Source: JANYIP01 sp031394045 (GTDB lineage Bacteria > Actinomycetota > Actinomycetes > Prado026). Taken from it: a stretch of 17,977 bases of DNA. The notes under the pieces are model-generated. The model had not been told where the DNA came from. It saw nothing but the letters and a program-made list of their open reading frames with translations, and did not search any database. Where the stretch lies: the NCBI GenBank assembly GCA_031394045.1, contig JANMWN010000131.1, positions 1 through 17,977 of the forward strand. Reading direction: 5' to 3'. Of this stretch, positions 11,658 through 17,977 are shown one piece after another (positions within the stretch are counted from its first letter, which is position 1; every line of letters begins with the position of its first letter). A program made the position numbers and the translations under genes.

Positions 11658-13685
11658 GTGGCGAACTTCGCAGGTGTGGGCAAACGCGTGATCCTCGGGC
11701 GGGCGATGCGGTCGGACCGGCTCGGGGAGACCTTGCTACCGAAGCGGATCGCGCTGCCGGTGTTCGCCAGCGATGCCCTCTCGTCCGTCGCGTACGCCAC
11801 CCAGGAGATCCTGATCGTCCTGGCGCTGGGCGGCACCGCCTTCCTGCACCTGACCTGGTACGCCGCCCTCGGGGTGGTGACGGTGATGGCCACCGTCGTC
11901 GCGGCCTACCGGCAGAACGTGCACGCCTACCCGAGCGGCGGCGGCGACTACGAGGTCGCCAACACCAACCTCGGGCGCCGGTTCGGGCTGGTCGTCGCGG
12001 CGGCGCTGCTGGTCGACTACGTGCTGACGGTTGCGGTGTCGACCTCCGCCGGGGTCGAGAACCTGGCGTCCACGCCGCTGTTCTCGTGGATGGCGGGCAA
12101 CCGGGTCACGGCCACCCTGAGCGTCGTCGTGATCATCGTCCTGCTCAACCTGCGGGGTATCCGCGAGTCCGGCACCGCCTTCGCGATTCCGACGTACGCC
12201 TTCATGTTCGGGATCATCGCGATGATCACGGTCGGCATCGCCCGGCTGGCCATGGGCGCGAACCTCGAGGCCAGCACGGCCCACTACGACATCAAGCCCG
12301 AGCTGCACAACCTGGGTACGGCCGGCGTGATGTTCCTCGGGCTGCGGGCGTTCGCCTCGGGCTGCACGGCTCTGACCGGGGTCGAGGCCATCAGCAACGG
12401 CGTACCCGCCTTCCGCAAGCCCAAGTCCAAGAACGCGGCCAACACCCTGGCCCTCATGGGCGTGATCGCGGTGACGATGTTCATCGGCGTGACGTTCCTG
12501 GCGATCAAGCTCGGCGTACGCATCACCGAGAGCAACGACACCCTCGTCGGCTTCGAGGGCACGACGCAGACGACCGTGATCGCGCAGATCGGCGAGCGGG
12601 TGTTCAACGGCCAGAACAACCTGCCGTTCTACTTCGTGCAGCTGGTCACGGCACTGATCCTGGTGCTGGCGGCCAACACCGCGTTCAACGGGTTCCCGGT
12701 GCTCGCCTCGATCCTGGCGCAGGACCGCTACATGCCGCGACAGATGCACAACCGAGGTGACCGGCTGGTCTTCAGCAACGGCATCGTCCTGCTCGCGCTG
12801 TTCGCCGGGGTGCTCATCTACGCCTTCAACGCGCAGTCCACCAAGCTGATCCAGCTCTACATCGTCGGGGTGTTCGTGTCGTTCACCCTCAGCCAGGCCG
12901 GCATGGTCCGGCACTGGAACCGGTTGCTCCTGTCCCAGACAGGTGCGGCAGACGCGGGGGAGCGGCGCAAGACGTTGCGTCGCAGGGGGATCAGCGCCTT
13001 CGCCTTCGTGACCACCGGCACCGTCCTCATCGTGGTCCTGGTCACGAAGTTCCTGTCCGGCGCGTGGATCGCCATCGTGGCCATGACGATCCTGTGGTTC
13101 ATGATGCGGGGGATCCACAACCACTACCAGCACGTCTCGGACGAGCTGGCGGTCAAGGCGGACGAGCCGACGATGCTGCCGGCCCGGGTGCACTCGATCG
13201 TGCTGGTCTCCAAGATCCACAAACCGACGCTGCAGGCGCTGGCCTATGCCCGGGCCACCCGGCCGTCGACGCTCGAGGCGCTAACGGTCGCCATCGATCC
13301 CGAGGAGGCACGGGCGCTGCAGGAGGACTGGGAGCGCCGGCAGATCCCGGTGCCGCTCAAGGTCCTGGACTCACCCTTCCGCGAGATCACCAAGCCCGTG
13401 CTCGACTACATCCAGAGCCTCCGGTCGGCCGGGCCGCGTGACCTGGTCACCGTCTTCGTCCCCGAGTACGTCGTCGGCAAGTGGTGGGAACAGCTCCTGC
13501 ACAACCAGAGCGCGCTGCGGCTGCGTACCCGGCTGCGCTTCACCAGCGGCGTCGTGGTCACCAGCGTCCCCTACCTGCTGGCCTCGGGCGAGGCAGCCAA
13601 GGAGGCGGCCGACGAGGCCAGCCTGCTCAGCCTGCTGCGGCTCGAGACCGGTTCGGGCGCCGGCGACACGACCGGCAGCCAGTGA
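11658..13685 (+). CDS. KimA-like APC-superfamily potassium:proton symporter
   Basis: A 675-residue membrane protein with about 12 transmembrane helices (roughly residues 30-490) and a cytosolic C-terminal domain (about 500-675). It is usually labelled an amino acid permease, but its segments align from memory with Bacillus subtilis KimA (YdaO): ASDALSSVAYATQEIL, AYPSGGGDY, DYVLTVAVSTSAG, ALTGVEAISNGVPAF, RYMPRQM..RGDRLVFSNGI and VGVFVSFTLSQAGM. The residues that coordinate K+ in KimA appear kept: Asp39, Tyr46, Tyr121, Thr124, Ser128, Thr240 and Glu243, with the same spacing. Probable substrate is therefore K+, with H+. It is divergent from ceoB and its stop overlaps the methyltransferase start by four bases. 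Confidence 0.85.
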   Translation: MANFAGVGKRVILGRAMRSDRLGETLLPKRIALPVFASDALSSVAYATQEILIVLALGGTAFLHLTWYAALGVVTVMATVVAAYRQNVHAYPSGGGDYEVANTNLGRRFGLVVAAALLVDYVLTVAVSTSAGVENLASTPLFSWMAGNRVTATLSVVVIIVLLNLRGIRESGTAFAIPTYAFMFGIIAMITVGIARLAMGANLEASTAHYDIKPELHNLGTAGVMFLGLRAFASGCTALTGVEAISNGVPAFRKPKSKNAANTLALMGVIAVTMFIGVTFLAIKLGVRITESNDTLVGFEGTTQTTVIAQIGERVFNGQNNLPFYFVQLVTALILVLAANTAFNGFPVLASILAQDRYMPRQMHNRGDRLVFSNGIVLLALFAGVLIYAFNAQSTKLIQLYIVGVFVSFTLSQAGMVRHWNRLLLSQTGAADAGERRKTLRRRGISAFAFVTTGTVLIVVLVTKFLSGAWIAIVAMTILWFMMRGIHNHYQHVSDELAVKADEPTMLPARVHSIVLVSKIHKPTLQALAYARATRPSTLEALTVAIDPEEARALQEDWERRQIPVPLKVLDSPFREITKPVLDYIQSLRSAGPRDLVTVFVPEYVVGKWWEQLLHNQSALRLRTRLRFTSGVVVTSVPYLLASGEAAKEAADEASLLSLLRLETGSGAGDTTGSQ

Positions 13686-14884
13686 CAGGAGAGTCGGTCG
13701 GAGCGGTCGTCGAGGTCGAGGTCGGACCGGTCGCGCACGGCGGGCACTTTGTGGCCAGGCACGAGGGGCAGGTCGTGTTCGTCCGGCACGCGCTGCCCGG
13801 CGAACGCGTACGCGCGCAGATCACCGAGGGCGCCGAGGGCGCGAGGTTCTTGCGGGCTGACGCCGTCGAGGTTCTGGTCGCCTCGCCGGACCGCGTCGAG
13901 CCCCGCTGCCCGCACGCGCAACCGGGCGGCTGCGGGGGCTGCGACTTCCAGCACGTGACGCTGGCGGCGCAGCGTCGGCTCAAGGCGGCCGTCGTTGTCG
14001 AGCAGCTGCACCGGCTGGCCAAGGTCGACGTCGAGGTCCAGGTCGAGGCGGTCCCCGGTGACGACGACGGGCTCGGCTGGCGCACGCGTACCCGCCTCGC
14101 GGTCGACGCCGAGGGACGCGCGGGGCTGCGCAGGCACCGCAGCCACGACGTCGTCGCGCTCGAGGCCTGCCCGATCGCGCACCCGCTGGTCAACGACAGC
14201 GGGGTCTTCGACCGGACCTGGCCGGGGATCACCGAGCTGCAGGTGGCCGTCTCCGTCACCTCCGGGGAGCGGATCCTGCTCGCCGACGGGACCCCGTCGG
14301 GCCGTGGCCGGCTGACCGAGCGGGCAGCGGGGCGTGACTGGCGGGTGAGCGGCGCCGGGTTCTGGCAGGTGCACCCGGGGGCCGCGGACGTCCTGGTCGA
14401 GGCCGTGCGGTCGGCGCTGGAGCCACGGGCCGGCGAGCACCTGCTGGATCTGTACGCGGGGGTCGGGCTGTTCGCGGGTGCGCTGGCCGAGGACCTCGGG
14501 CGCGAGGGGCGCGTGGACGCCGTCGAGTCCGACGAGTCGGCCCTGCGCGATGCTCGGCGCAACCTGCACGACCGGGCCACGGTGCGCCTCTCGCACGCCC
14601 GGGTGGAGGCCTGGCTGCGTACCTCCGCCCCGCAGGCGTGCGACCTGGTCGTCCTCGACCCGCCGCGCACCGGGGGCGGCAAGGGGGTGGTCGAGCGGCT
14701 CGCGCGGCTGCGGCCTCGCGCGATCGCGTACGTCGCCTGCGACCCCGCGTCGCTGGCCCGCGACGTCGGGACGTTCATCGGGCTGGGCTACGAGCTGACC
14801 GGCCTGCGCGCGTTCGACCTGTTCCCGATGACCCACCACGTCGAGTGCGTGGCCGTGCTGCGTCCGCGAGCGGAGAGTTCCTGA
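13682..14884 (+). CDS. TrmA/RlmD-type RNA (uracil-5-)-methyltransferase
   Basis: A 400-residue SAM-dependent RNA m5U methyltransferase. An N-terminal TRAM domain (about 5-50, GPVAHGGHFVARHEGQVVFV) binds RNA. Four Cys for a 4Fe-4S cluster are visible: Cys76, Cys84, Cys87 (CPHAQPGGCGGCDFQH) and Cys163. The SAM-binding motif is LLDLYAGVGLFAG (254-266), followed by LDPPRTGGGKG (325-335), catalytic Cys353 in YVACDPASLARD, and general base Glu388 in HHVECVAVL. Target position (23S rRNA or tRNA) cannot be decided. GTG 13682 overlaps the permease stop and gives the right N-terminus for the TRAM domain; the same Rv2690c-Rv2689c pairing occurs in mycobacteria. Confidence 0.93.
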   Translation: MTGESVGAVVEVEVGPVAHGGHFVARHEGQVVFVRHALPGERVRAQITEGAEGARFLRADAVEVLVASPDRVEPRCPHAQPGGCGGCDFQHVTLAAQRRLKAAVVVEQLHRLAKVDVEVQVEAVPGDDDGLGWRTRTRLAVDAEGRAGLRRHRSHDVVALEACPIAHPLVNDSGVFDRTWPGITELQVAVSVTSGERILLADGTPSGRGRLTERAAGRDWRVSGAGFWQVHPGAADVLVEAVRSALEPRAGEHLLDLYAGVGLFAGALAEDLGREGRVDAVESDESALRDARRNLHDRATVRLSHARVEAWLRTSAPQACDLVVLDPPRTGGGKGVVERLARLRPRAIAYVACDPASLARDVGTFIGLGYELTGLRAFDLFPMTHHVECVAVLRPRAESS

Positions 14885-14889
14885 AAGTC

Positions 14890-14903
14890 TCTTGACATCA
14901 AGA
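14890..14903. promoter_or_regulatory. Operator-like palindrome over the acnA -35 region
   Basis: TCTTGACATCAAGA is an inverted repeat of TCTTGA with a two-base centre. It contains the -35-like TTGACA (14892-14897). A second, weaker palindrome, CTTGTCGACGAG (14906-14917, centred on GTCGAC), lies 15 bp downstream, centre to centre. The pattern is that of a homodimeric repressor or activator site; the regulator is not identified. Confidence 0.6.
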
Positions 14904-14922
14904 TACTTGTCGACGAGATAAT
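14892..14922 (+). promoter_or_regulatory. Probable acnA promoter
   Basis: TTGACA (14892-14897) and GATAAT (14917-14922) are near-consensus -35 and -10 elements, with a slightly long 19-bp spacer, in a patch that is AT-rich for this genome. Transcription would start near 14929, leaving an untranslated leader of about 70 bases. Both elements overlap palindromic operator-like sequences. Confidence 0.6.
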
Positions 14923-14929
14923 AGCCCCA

Positions 14930-14958
14930 CCTGCTCCTGCGGGAAGTGCTGGGGCAGG
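14930..14958 (+). ncRNA. Stem-loop in the acnA 5' leader
   Basis: CCTGCTCC (14930-14937) pairs with GGGGCAGG (14951-14958), eight pairs including one G-U, with a 13-base loop. It lies at the expected 5' end of the acnA transcript. It may only protect the 5' end or be chance in GC-rich sequence. Confidence 0.3.
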
Positions 14959-14990
14959 ATGACCACCAGCCGTCGAACACGTTGCTTGGC

Positions 14991-14996
14991 AAGGAG
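14991..14996 (+). promoter_or_regulatory. Ribosome-binding site of acnA
   Basis: AAGGAG lies six bases before ATG 15003 and decides this start against the in-frame ATG at 14946. Confidence 0.8.
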
Positions 14997-15002
14997 CCTT
15001 CG

Positions 15003-17834
15003 ATGACCAGTCCCGTCAGCAAGCGATCAGTCGACAGCCTTGGGAGCAGGGGGACGCTCCAGGTCGGTGACGCGTCCTTCGAGATCTTCCGGCTGTCGGC
15101 CGTCGAGGGGTCCGCGCGGCTCCCGTTCAGCCTCAAGGTGCTGCTGGAGAACCTCCTGCGCACCGAGGACGGCGCCAACATCACCGCCGAGCAGATCCGT
15201 TCCCTGGGCAGCTGGGACCCGCAGGCCGAGCCGGACACCGAGATCCAGTTCACCCCGGCCCGGGTGATCATGCAGGACTTCACCGGCGTGCCCTGCGTTG
15301 TCGACCTGGCCACCATGCGCGAGGCCGTCCGCGACCTCGGCGGCGATGCCTCCCGGATCAACCCGCTTGCCCCCGCCGAGCTCGTCATCGACCACTCGGT
15401 GATCGCCGACGTCTTCGGCCGTCCGGACGCGTTCGAGCGCAACACCGACATCGAGTACGGCCGTAACCGCGAGCGCTACCAGTTCCTGCGCTGGGGTCAG
15501 ACCGCCTTCGACGAGTTCAAGGTGGTGCCCCCGGGCACCGGCATCGTGCACCAGGTCAACATCGAGCACCTCGCCCGTACCGTCATGGTGCGCGGCGGGC
15601 AGGCCTACCCGGACACCTGCGTGGGCACCGACTCGCACACCACCATGGTCAACGGGCTGGGCGTCCTCGGCTGGGGCGTGGGCGGCATCGAGGCCGAGGC
15701 GGCCATGCTCGGCCAGCCCGTGTCGATGCTGATCCCGCGGGTGCTCGGCTTCAAGCTCACCGGCCGGCTCACCGAGGGCGTCACCGCTACCGACCTGGTG
15801 CTCACCATCACCGAGATCCTGCGCGCCCACGGCGTGGTCGGGAAGTTCGTCGAGTTCTACGGCGACGGCGTCGGGGCCGTACCCCTGGCCAACCGCGCCA
15901 CGATCGGCAACATGAGCCCGGAGTTCGGCTCGACCTGCGCCATCTTCCCGATCGATGCCGAGACGGTCCGCTACCTCCGGCTCACCGGGCGCCCGAACGA
16001 CCAACTGGCGCTCGTCGAGGCGTACGCCCGCGAGCAGGGCTTGTGGCACGACCCGGACGCAGAGCCGGTCTACTCCGAGTACATCGAGCTCGACCTCGCC
16101 AGCATCGTCCCGTCGATCGCCGGCCCGAAGCGCCCGCAGGACCGGGTGGTGCTGTCCGAGGCCAAGGCCGGCTTCCGCGGGGCGCTCGGCGCCTACGTGA
16201 CCCTGGCAGGGGTGACCGACGGGATCGAGCCCGGGGTCGACGAGTCTTCCGTCGAGTCGTTCCCCGCGAGCGACCCACCGGCCCACGTAGTCGGCGACAA
16301 CGGCGCGGGAGCGCCACGCGGGTACGTCTCCGCTGCTCGTGGTGCCCACGGCCGGCCGAGCCGGCCCACCGTGGTGACATTCGACGACGGCACCACCACC
16401 GAGATCGACCACGGGGCCGTCGTCATCGCGGCCATCACCTCGTGCACCAACACGTCCAACCCGTCGGTGATGATCGGGGCGGCGCTGCTCGCCAAGAAGG
16501 CCGTCGAGCGCGGGCTCTCGAGCAAGCCGTGGGTCAAGACCACGCTGGCGCCGGGTTCCAAGGTCGTCATGAACTACTACCAGCGGGCCGGCCTGGTGCC
16601 GTACCTGGACAAGCTGGGCTTCAACCTCGTGGGGTATGGCTGCACCACGTGCATCGGCAACTCCGGGCCGCTGATCGAGGCGGTGTCCAAGGCCGTCAAC
16701 GCCAGCGACCTCGCGGTGACCTCGGTCCTCTCGGGGAACCGCAACTTCGAGGGCCGGATCAACCCGGACGTCAAGATGAACTACCTCGCGTCACCGCCTC
16801 TGGTCGTCGCGTACGCCATTGCCGGCTCGATGGACGTCGACATCACCACCGAGCCGCTGGGCACCGACCAGGACGGGCAGCCGGTCTACCTGCGCGACAT
16901 CTGGCCGACCGACCAGGAGATCGAGGACGTCATCGGCGCGGTCATCGAGTCCGAGATGTACACCCGCGACTACGCCGACGTCTTCGCCGGTGACGAGCGC
17001 TGGACCTCGCTGCCCACGCCCACGGGTGACACCTTCGAGTGGGACCCGTCCTCGACGTACGTCCGCAAGCCGCCGTACTTCGACGGGATGCCGCGCGACC
17101 CTGCGCCGGTGACCGACATCGCCGGCGCCCGGGTGCTGGCCAAGCTCGGCAACTCCGTCACGACCGACCACATCAGCCCGGCCGGGAACATCAAGGCCGA
17201 CAGCCCGGCGGGGCGCTACCTCGCCGAGCACGGCATCGCCCGCGGGGACTTCAACTCCTACGGGTCGCGACGCGGCAACCACGAGGTGATGATCCGGGGC
17301 ACCTTCGCCAACATCAGGCTGCGCAACGAGCTGGTGCCCGGCGTCGAGGGCGGCTTCACGGTCGACCTGCTGGACCCCGCGCTGCCGCAGACGACGATCT
17401 ATGACGCCTCGCAGCGCTACCAGGCGCAGGGCGTGCCCCTGGTGATCCTGGCCGGGCAGGAGTACGGCTCGGGCTCGTCCCGCGACTGGGCGGCCAAGGG
17501 CACCGCGCTGCTCGGCGTCCGCGCCGTCATCGCCGAGTCGTACGAGCGCATCCACCGCTCGAACCTGATCGGGATGGGCGTGCTGCCCCTGCAGTACCCG
17601 GCGGGGGAGTCGGCGGCCACGCTGGGGCTCACGGGCGAGGAGGTCTACTCCGTCAGAGGGGTCACGGCGCTGAACGACGGCCCGGCGCCGCGCGAGGTCG
17701 CTGTGCACGCCGAGCGGGGCGACGGCACGGCCGTGGACTTCATGGCGGTGCTGCGGATCGACACCCCCGGCGAGGCCGACTACTACCGCCACGGCGGCAT
17801 CCTCCAGTACGTCCTGCGCTCCCTCCTCGCCTGA
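15003..17834 (+). CDS. acnA: Aconitate hydratase A (aconitase, IRP1-like type)
   Basis: A 943-residue monomeric aconitase that interconverts citrate and isocitrate in the TCA cycle; the length equals that of mycobacterial Acn. The three 4Fe-4S ligands are Cys481 (TSCTNTSNPSVM), Cys547 and Cys550 (GYGCTTCIGNSGPL). Other signatures are the N-terminal DFTGVPCVVDLATMR, CVGTDSHTTMVNGLGVLGWGVGG, and the C-terminal swivel domain with GSGSSRDWAAKG and SYERIHRSNLIGMGVLPLQ. A linker at about 405-465 absent from shorter AcnA proteins contains ESFPASDPPA (418-427). Start ATG 15003 has AAGGAG upstream. The iron-sulfur and RNA-binding type of enzyme could also act post-transcriptionally, as described for IRP1-like aconitases. 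Confidence 0.97.
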   Translation: MTSPVSKRSVDSLGSRGTLQVGDASFEIFRLSAVEGSARLPFSLKVLLENLLRTEDGANITAEQIRSLGSWDPQAEPDTEIQFTPARVIMQDFTGVPCVVDLATMREAVRDLGGDASRINPLAPAELVIDHSVIADVFGRPDAFERNTDIEYGRNRERYQFLRWGQTAFDEFKVVPPGTGIVHQVNIEHLARTVMVRGGQAYPDTCVGTDSHTTMVNGLGVLGWGVGGIEAEAAMLGQPVSMLIPRVLGFKLTGRLTEGVTATDLVLTITEILRAHGVVGKFVEFYGDGVGAVPLANRATIGNMSPEFGSTCAIFPIDAETVRYLRLTGRPNDQLALVEAYAREQGLWHDPDAEPVYSEYIELDLASIVPSIAGPKRPQDRVVLSEAKAGFRGALGAYVTLAGVTDGIEPGVDESSVESFPASDPPAHVVGDNGAGAPRGYVSAARGAHGRPSRPTVVTFDDGTTTEIDHGAVVIAAITSCTNTSNPSVMIGAALLAKKAVERGLSSKPWVKTTLAPGSKVVMNYYQRAGLVPYLDKLGFNLVGYGCTTCIGNSGPLIEAVSKAVNASDLAVTSVLSGNRNFEGRINPDVKMNYLASPPLVVAYAIAGSMDVDITTEPLGTDQDGQPVYLRDIWPTDQEIEDVIGAVIESEMYTRDYADVFAGDERWTSLPTPTGDTFEWDPSSTYVRKPPYFDGMPRDPAPVTDIAGARVLAKLGNSVTTDHISPAGNIKADSPAGRYLAEHGIARGDFNSYGSRRGNHEVMIRGTFANIRLRNELVPGVEGGFTVDLLDPALPQTTIYDASQRYQAQGVPLVILAGQEYGSGSSRDWAAKGTALLGVRAVIAESYERIHRSNLIGMGVLPLQYPAGESAATLGLTGEEVYSVRGVTALNDGPAPREVAVHAERGDGTAVDFMAVLRIDTPGEADYYRHGGILQYVLRSLLA

Positions 17835-17977
17835 CCCCCTTTTTGAGTCGAGGGTTTTGTTTGAAGGGGGGGAGCGCCCGGGCGGCCCCGGGTAAAAAAA
17901 AAAGATAAGGGGAAAAAGGGGGGTTGGGTGGGGGGGGGCGGACGGCGGCCGGGGGGGAAACGGCACCCCAAAGGGGA
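17835..17977. other. Homopolymer-rich low-quality contig end
   Basis: Directly after the acnA stop the sequence changes to runs such as ten A (17894-17903) and nine G (17930-17938), and loses all coding character. A ten-A run is out of keeping with the rest of the window. No gene, terminator or RNA can be supported. It reads like the error-rich terminus of an assembly. Confidence 0.65.

Noticed and set aside
11736..13220. 494-codon minus-strand open frame opposite the permease
   Set aside because: Asp/Gln/Arg/His-rich composition typical of antisense frames; the plus strand clearly encodes a membrane transporter.
15027..16412. 461-codon minus-strand open frame opposite acnA
   Set aside because: Shadow of the aconitase gene; no motifs and no ribosome-binding site.
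17884..17903. GC hairpin followed by a run of A as an acnA terminator
   Set aside because: A plus-strand terminator needs T after the stem, not A, and this stretch lies in sequence of doubtful quality.

Overview
The window is strongly GC-rich, with third codon positions almost always G or C, many GTG starts, four-base gene overlaps and several apparently leaderless starts. This points to a high-GC actinobacterium. The gene order DUF4193, DUF3093, dut, DUF3710, alpha/beta hydrolase, OB-fold, DUF3159, ceoC/ceoB, permease and TrmA-type methyltransferase is, as I recall it, the Mycobacterium tuberculosis block Rv2699c to Rv2689c. The acnA position and the kdpDE insertion fit a different lineage, perhaps Propionibacteriales/Nocardioidaceae, but that is a guess.

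Layout. (1) 1-1044: the broken tail of an unidentified gene, an inverted repeat (121-142 / 199-220), a small DUF6191 membrane protein, and a convergent gamma-carbonic-anhydrase-like gene. (2) 1290-3332: DUF4193 zinc-ribbon protein, a membrane protein with a GKV tandem repeat, and DUF4235 and DUF3093 membrane proteins on the minus strand. (3) 3383-8429: a tight forward run of hotdog thioesterase, dUTPase, DUF3710, KdpD and KdpE, with start/stop overlaps or gaps of a few bases. (4) 8411-10259: a minus-strand alpha/beta hydrolase, then OB-fold and DUF3159 genes forward. (5) 10240-13685: two TrkA/RCK genes (ceoB, ceoC) divergent from a KimA-like potassium permease. (6) 13682-17834: a TrmA/RlmD-type RNA methyltransferase and aconitase, the latter behind a palindromic, relatively AT-rich promoter. 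(7) 17835-17977: homopolymer-rich sequence that looks like a poor contig end.

How the genes fit together. The clearest functional theme is potassium homeostasis: a KdpD/KdpE two-component system, two cytosolic RCK gating subunits and a KimA-family permease lie within about 8.5 kb, with no kdpFABC and no TrkH/TrkG in the window. The remaining genes are housekeeping: nucleotide sanitation (dut), RNA modification and the TCA cycle (acnA). I saw no phage, CRISPR, toxin or biosynthetic system and no rRNA or tRNA gene. The most unusual features are a perfect palindrome that gives two convergent genes near-identical C-terminal peptides, related 9-bp tandem repeats in two unrelated genes, and the operator-like palindromes at acnA.
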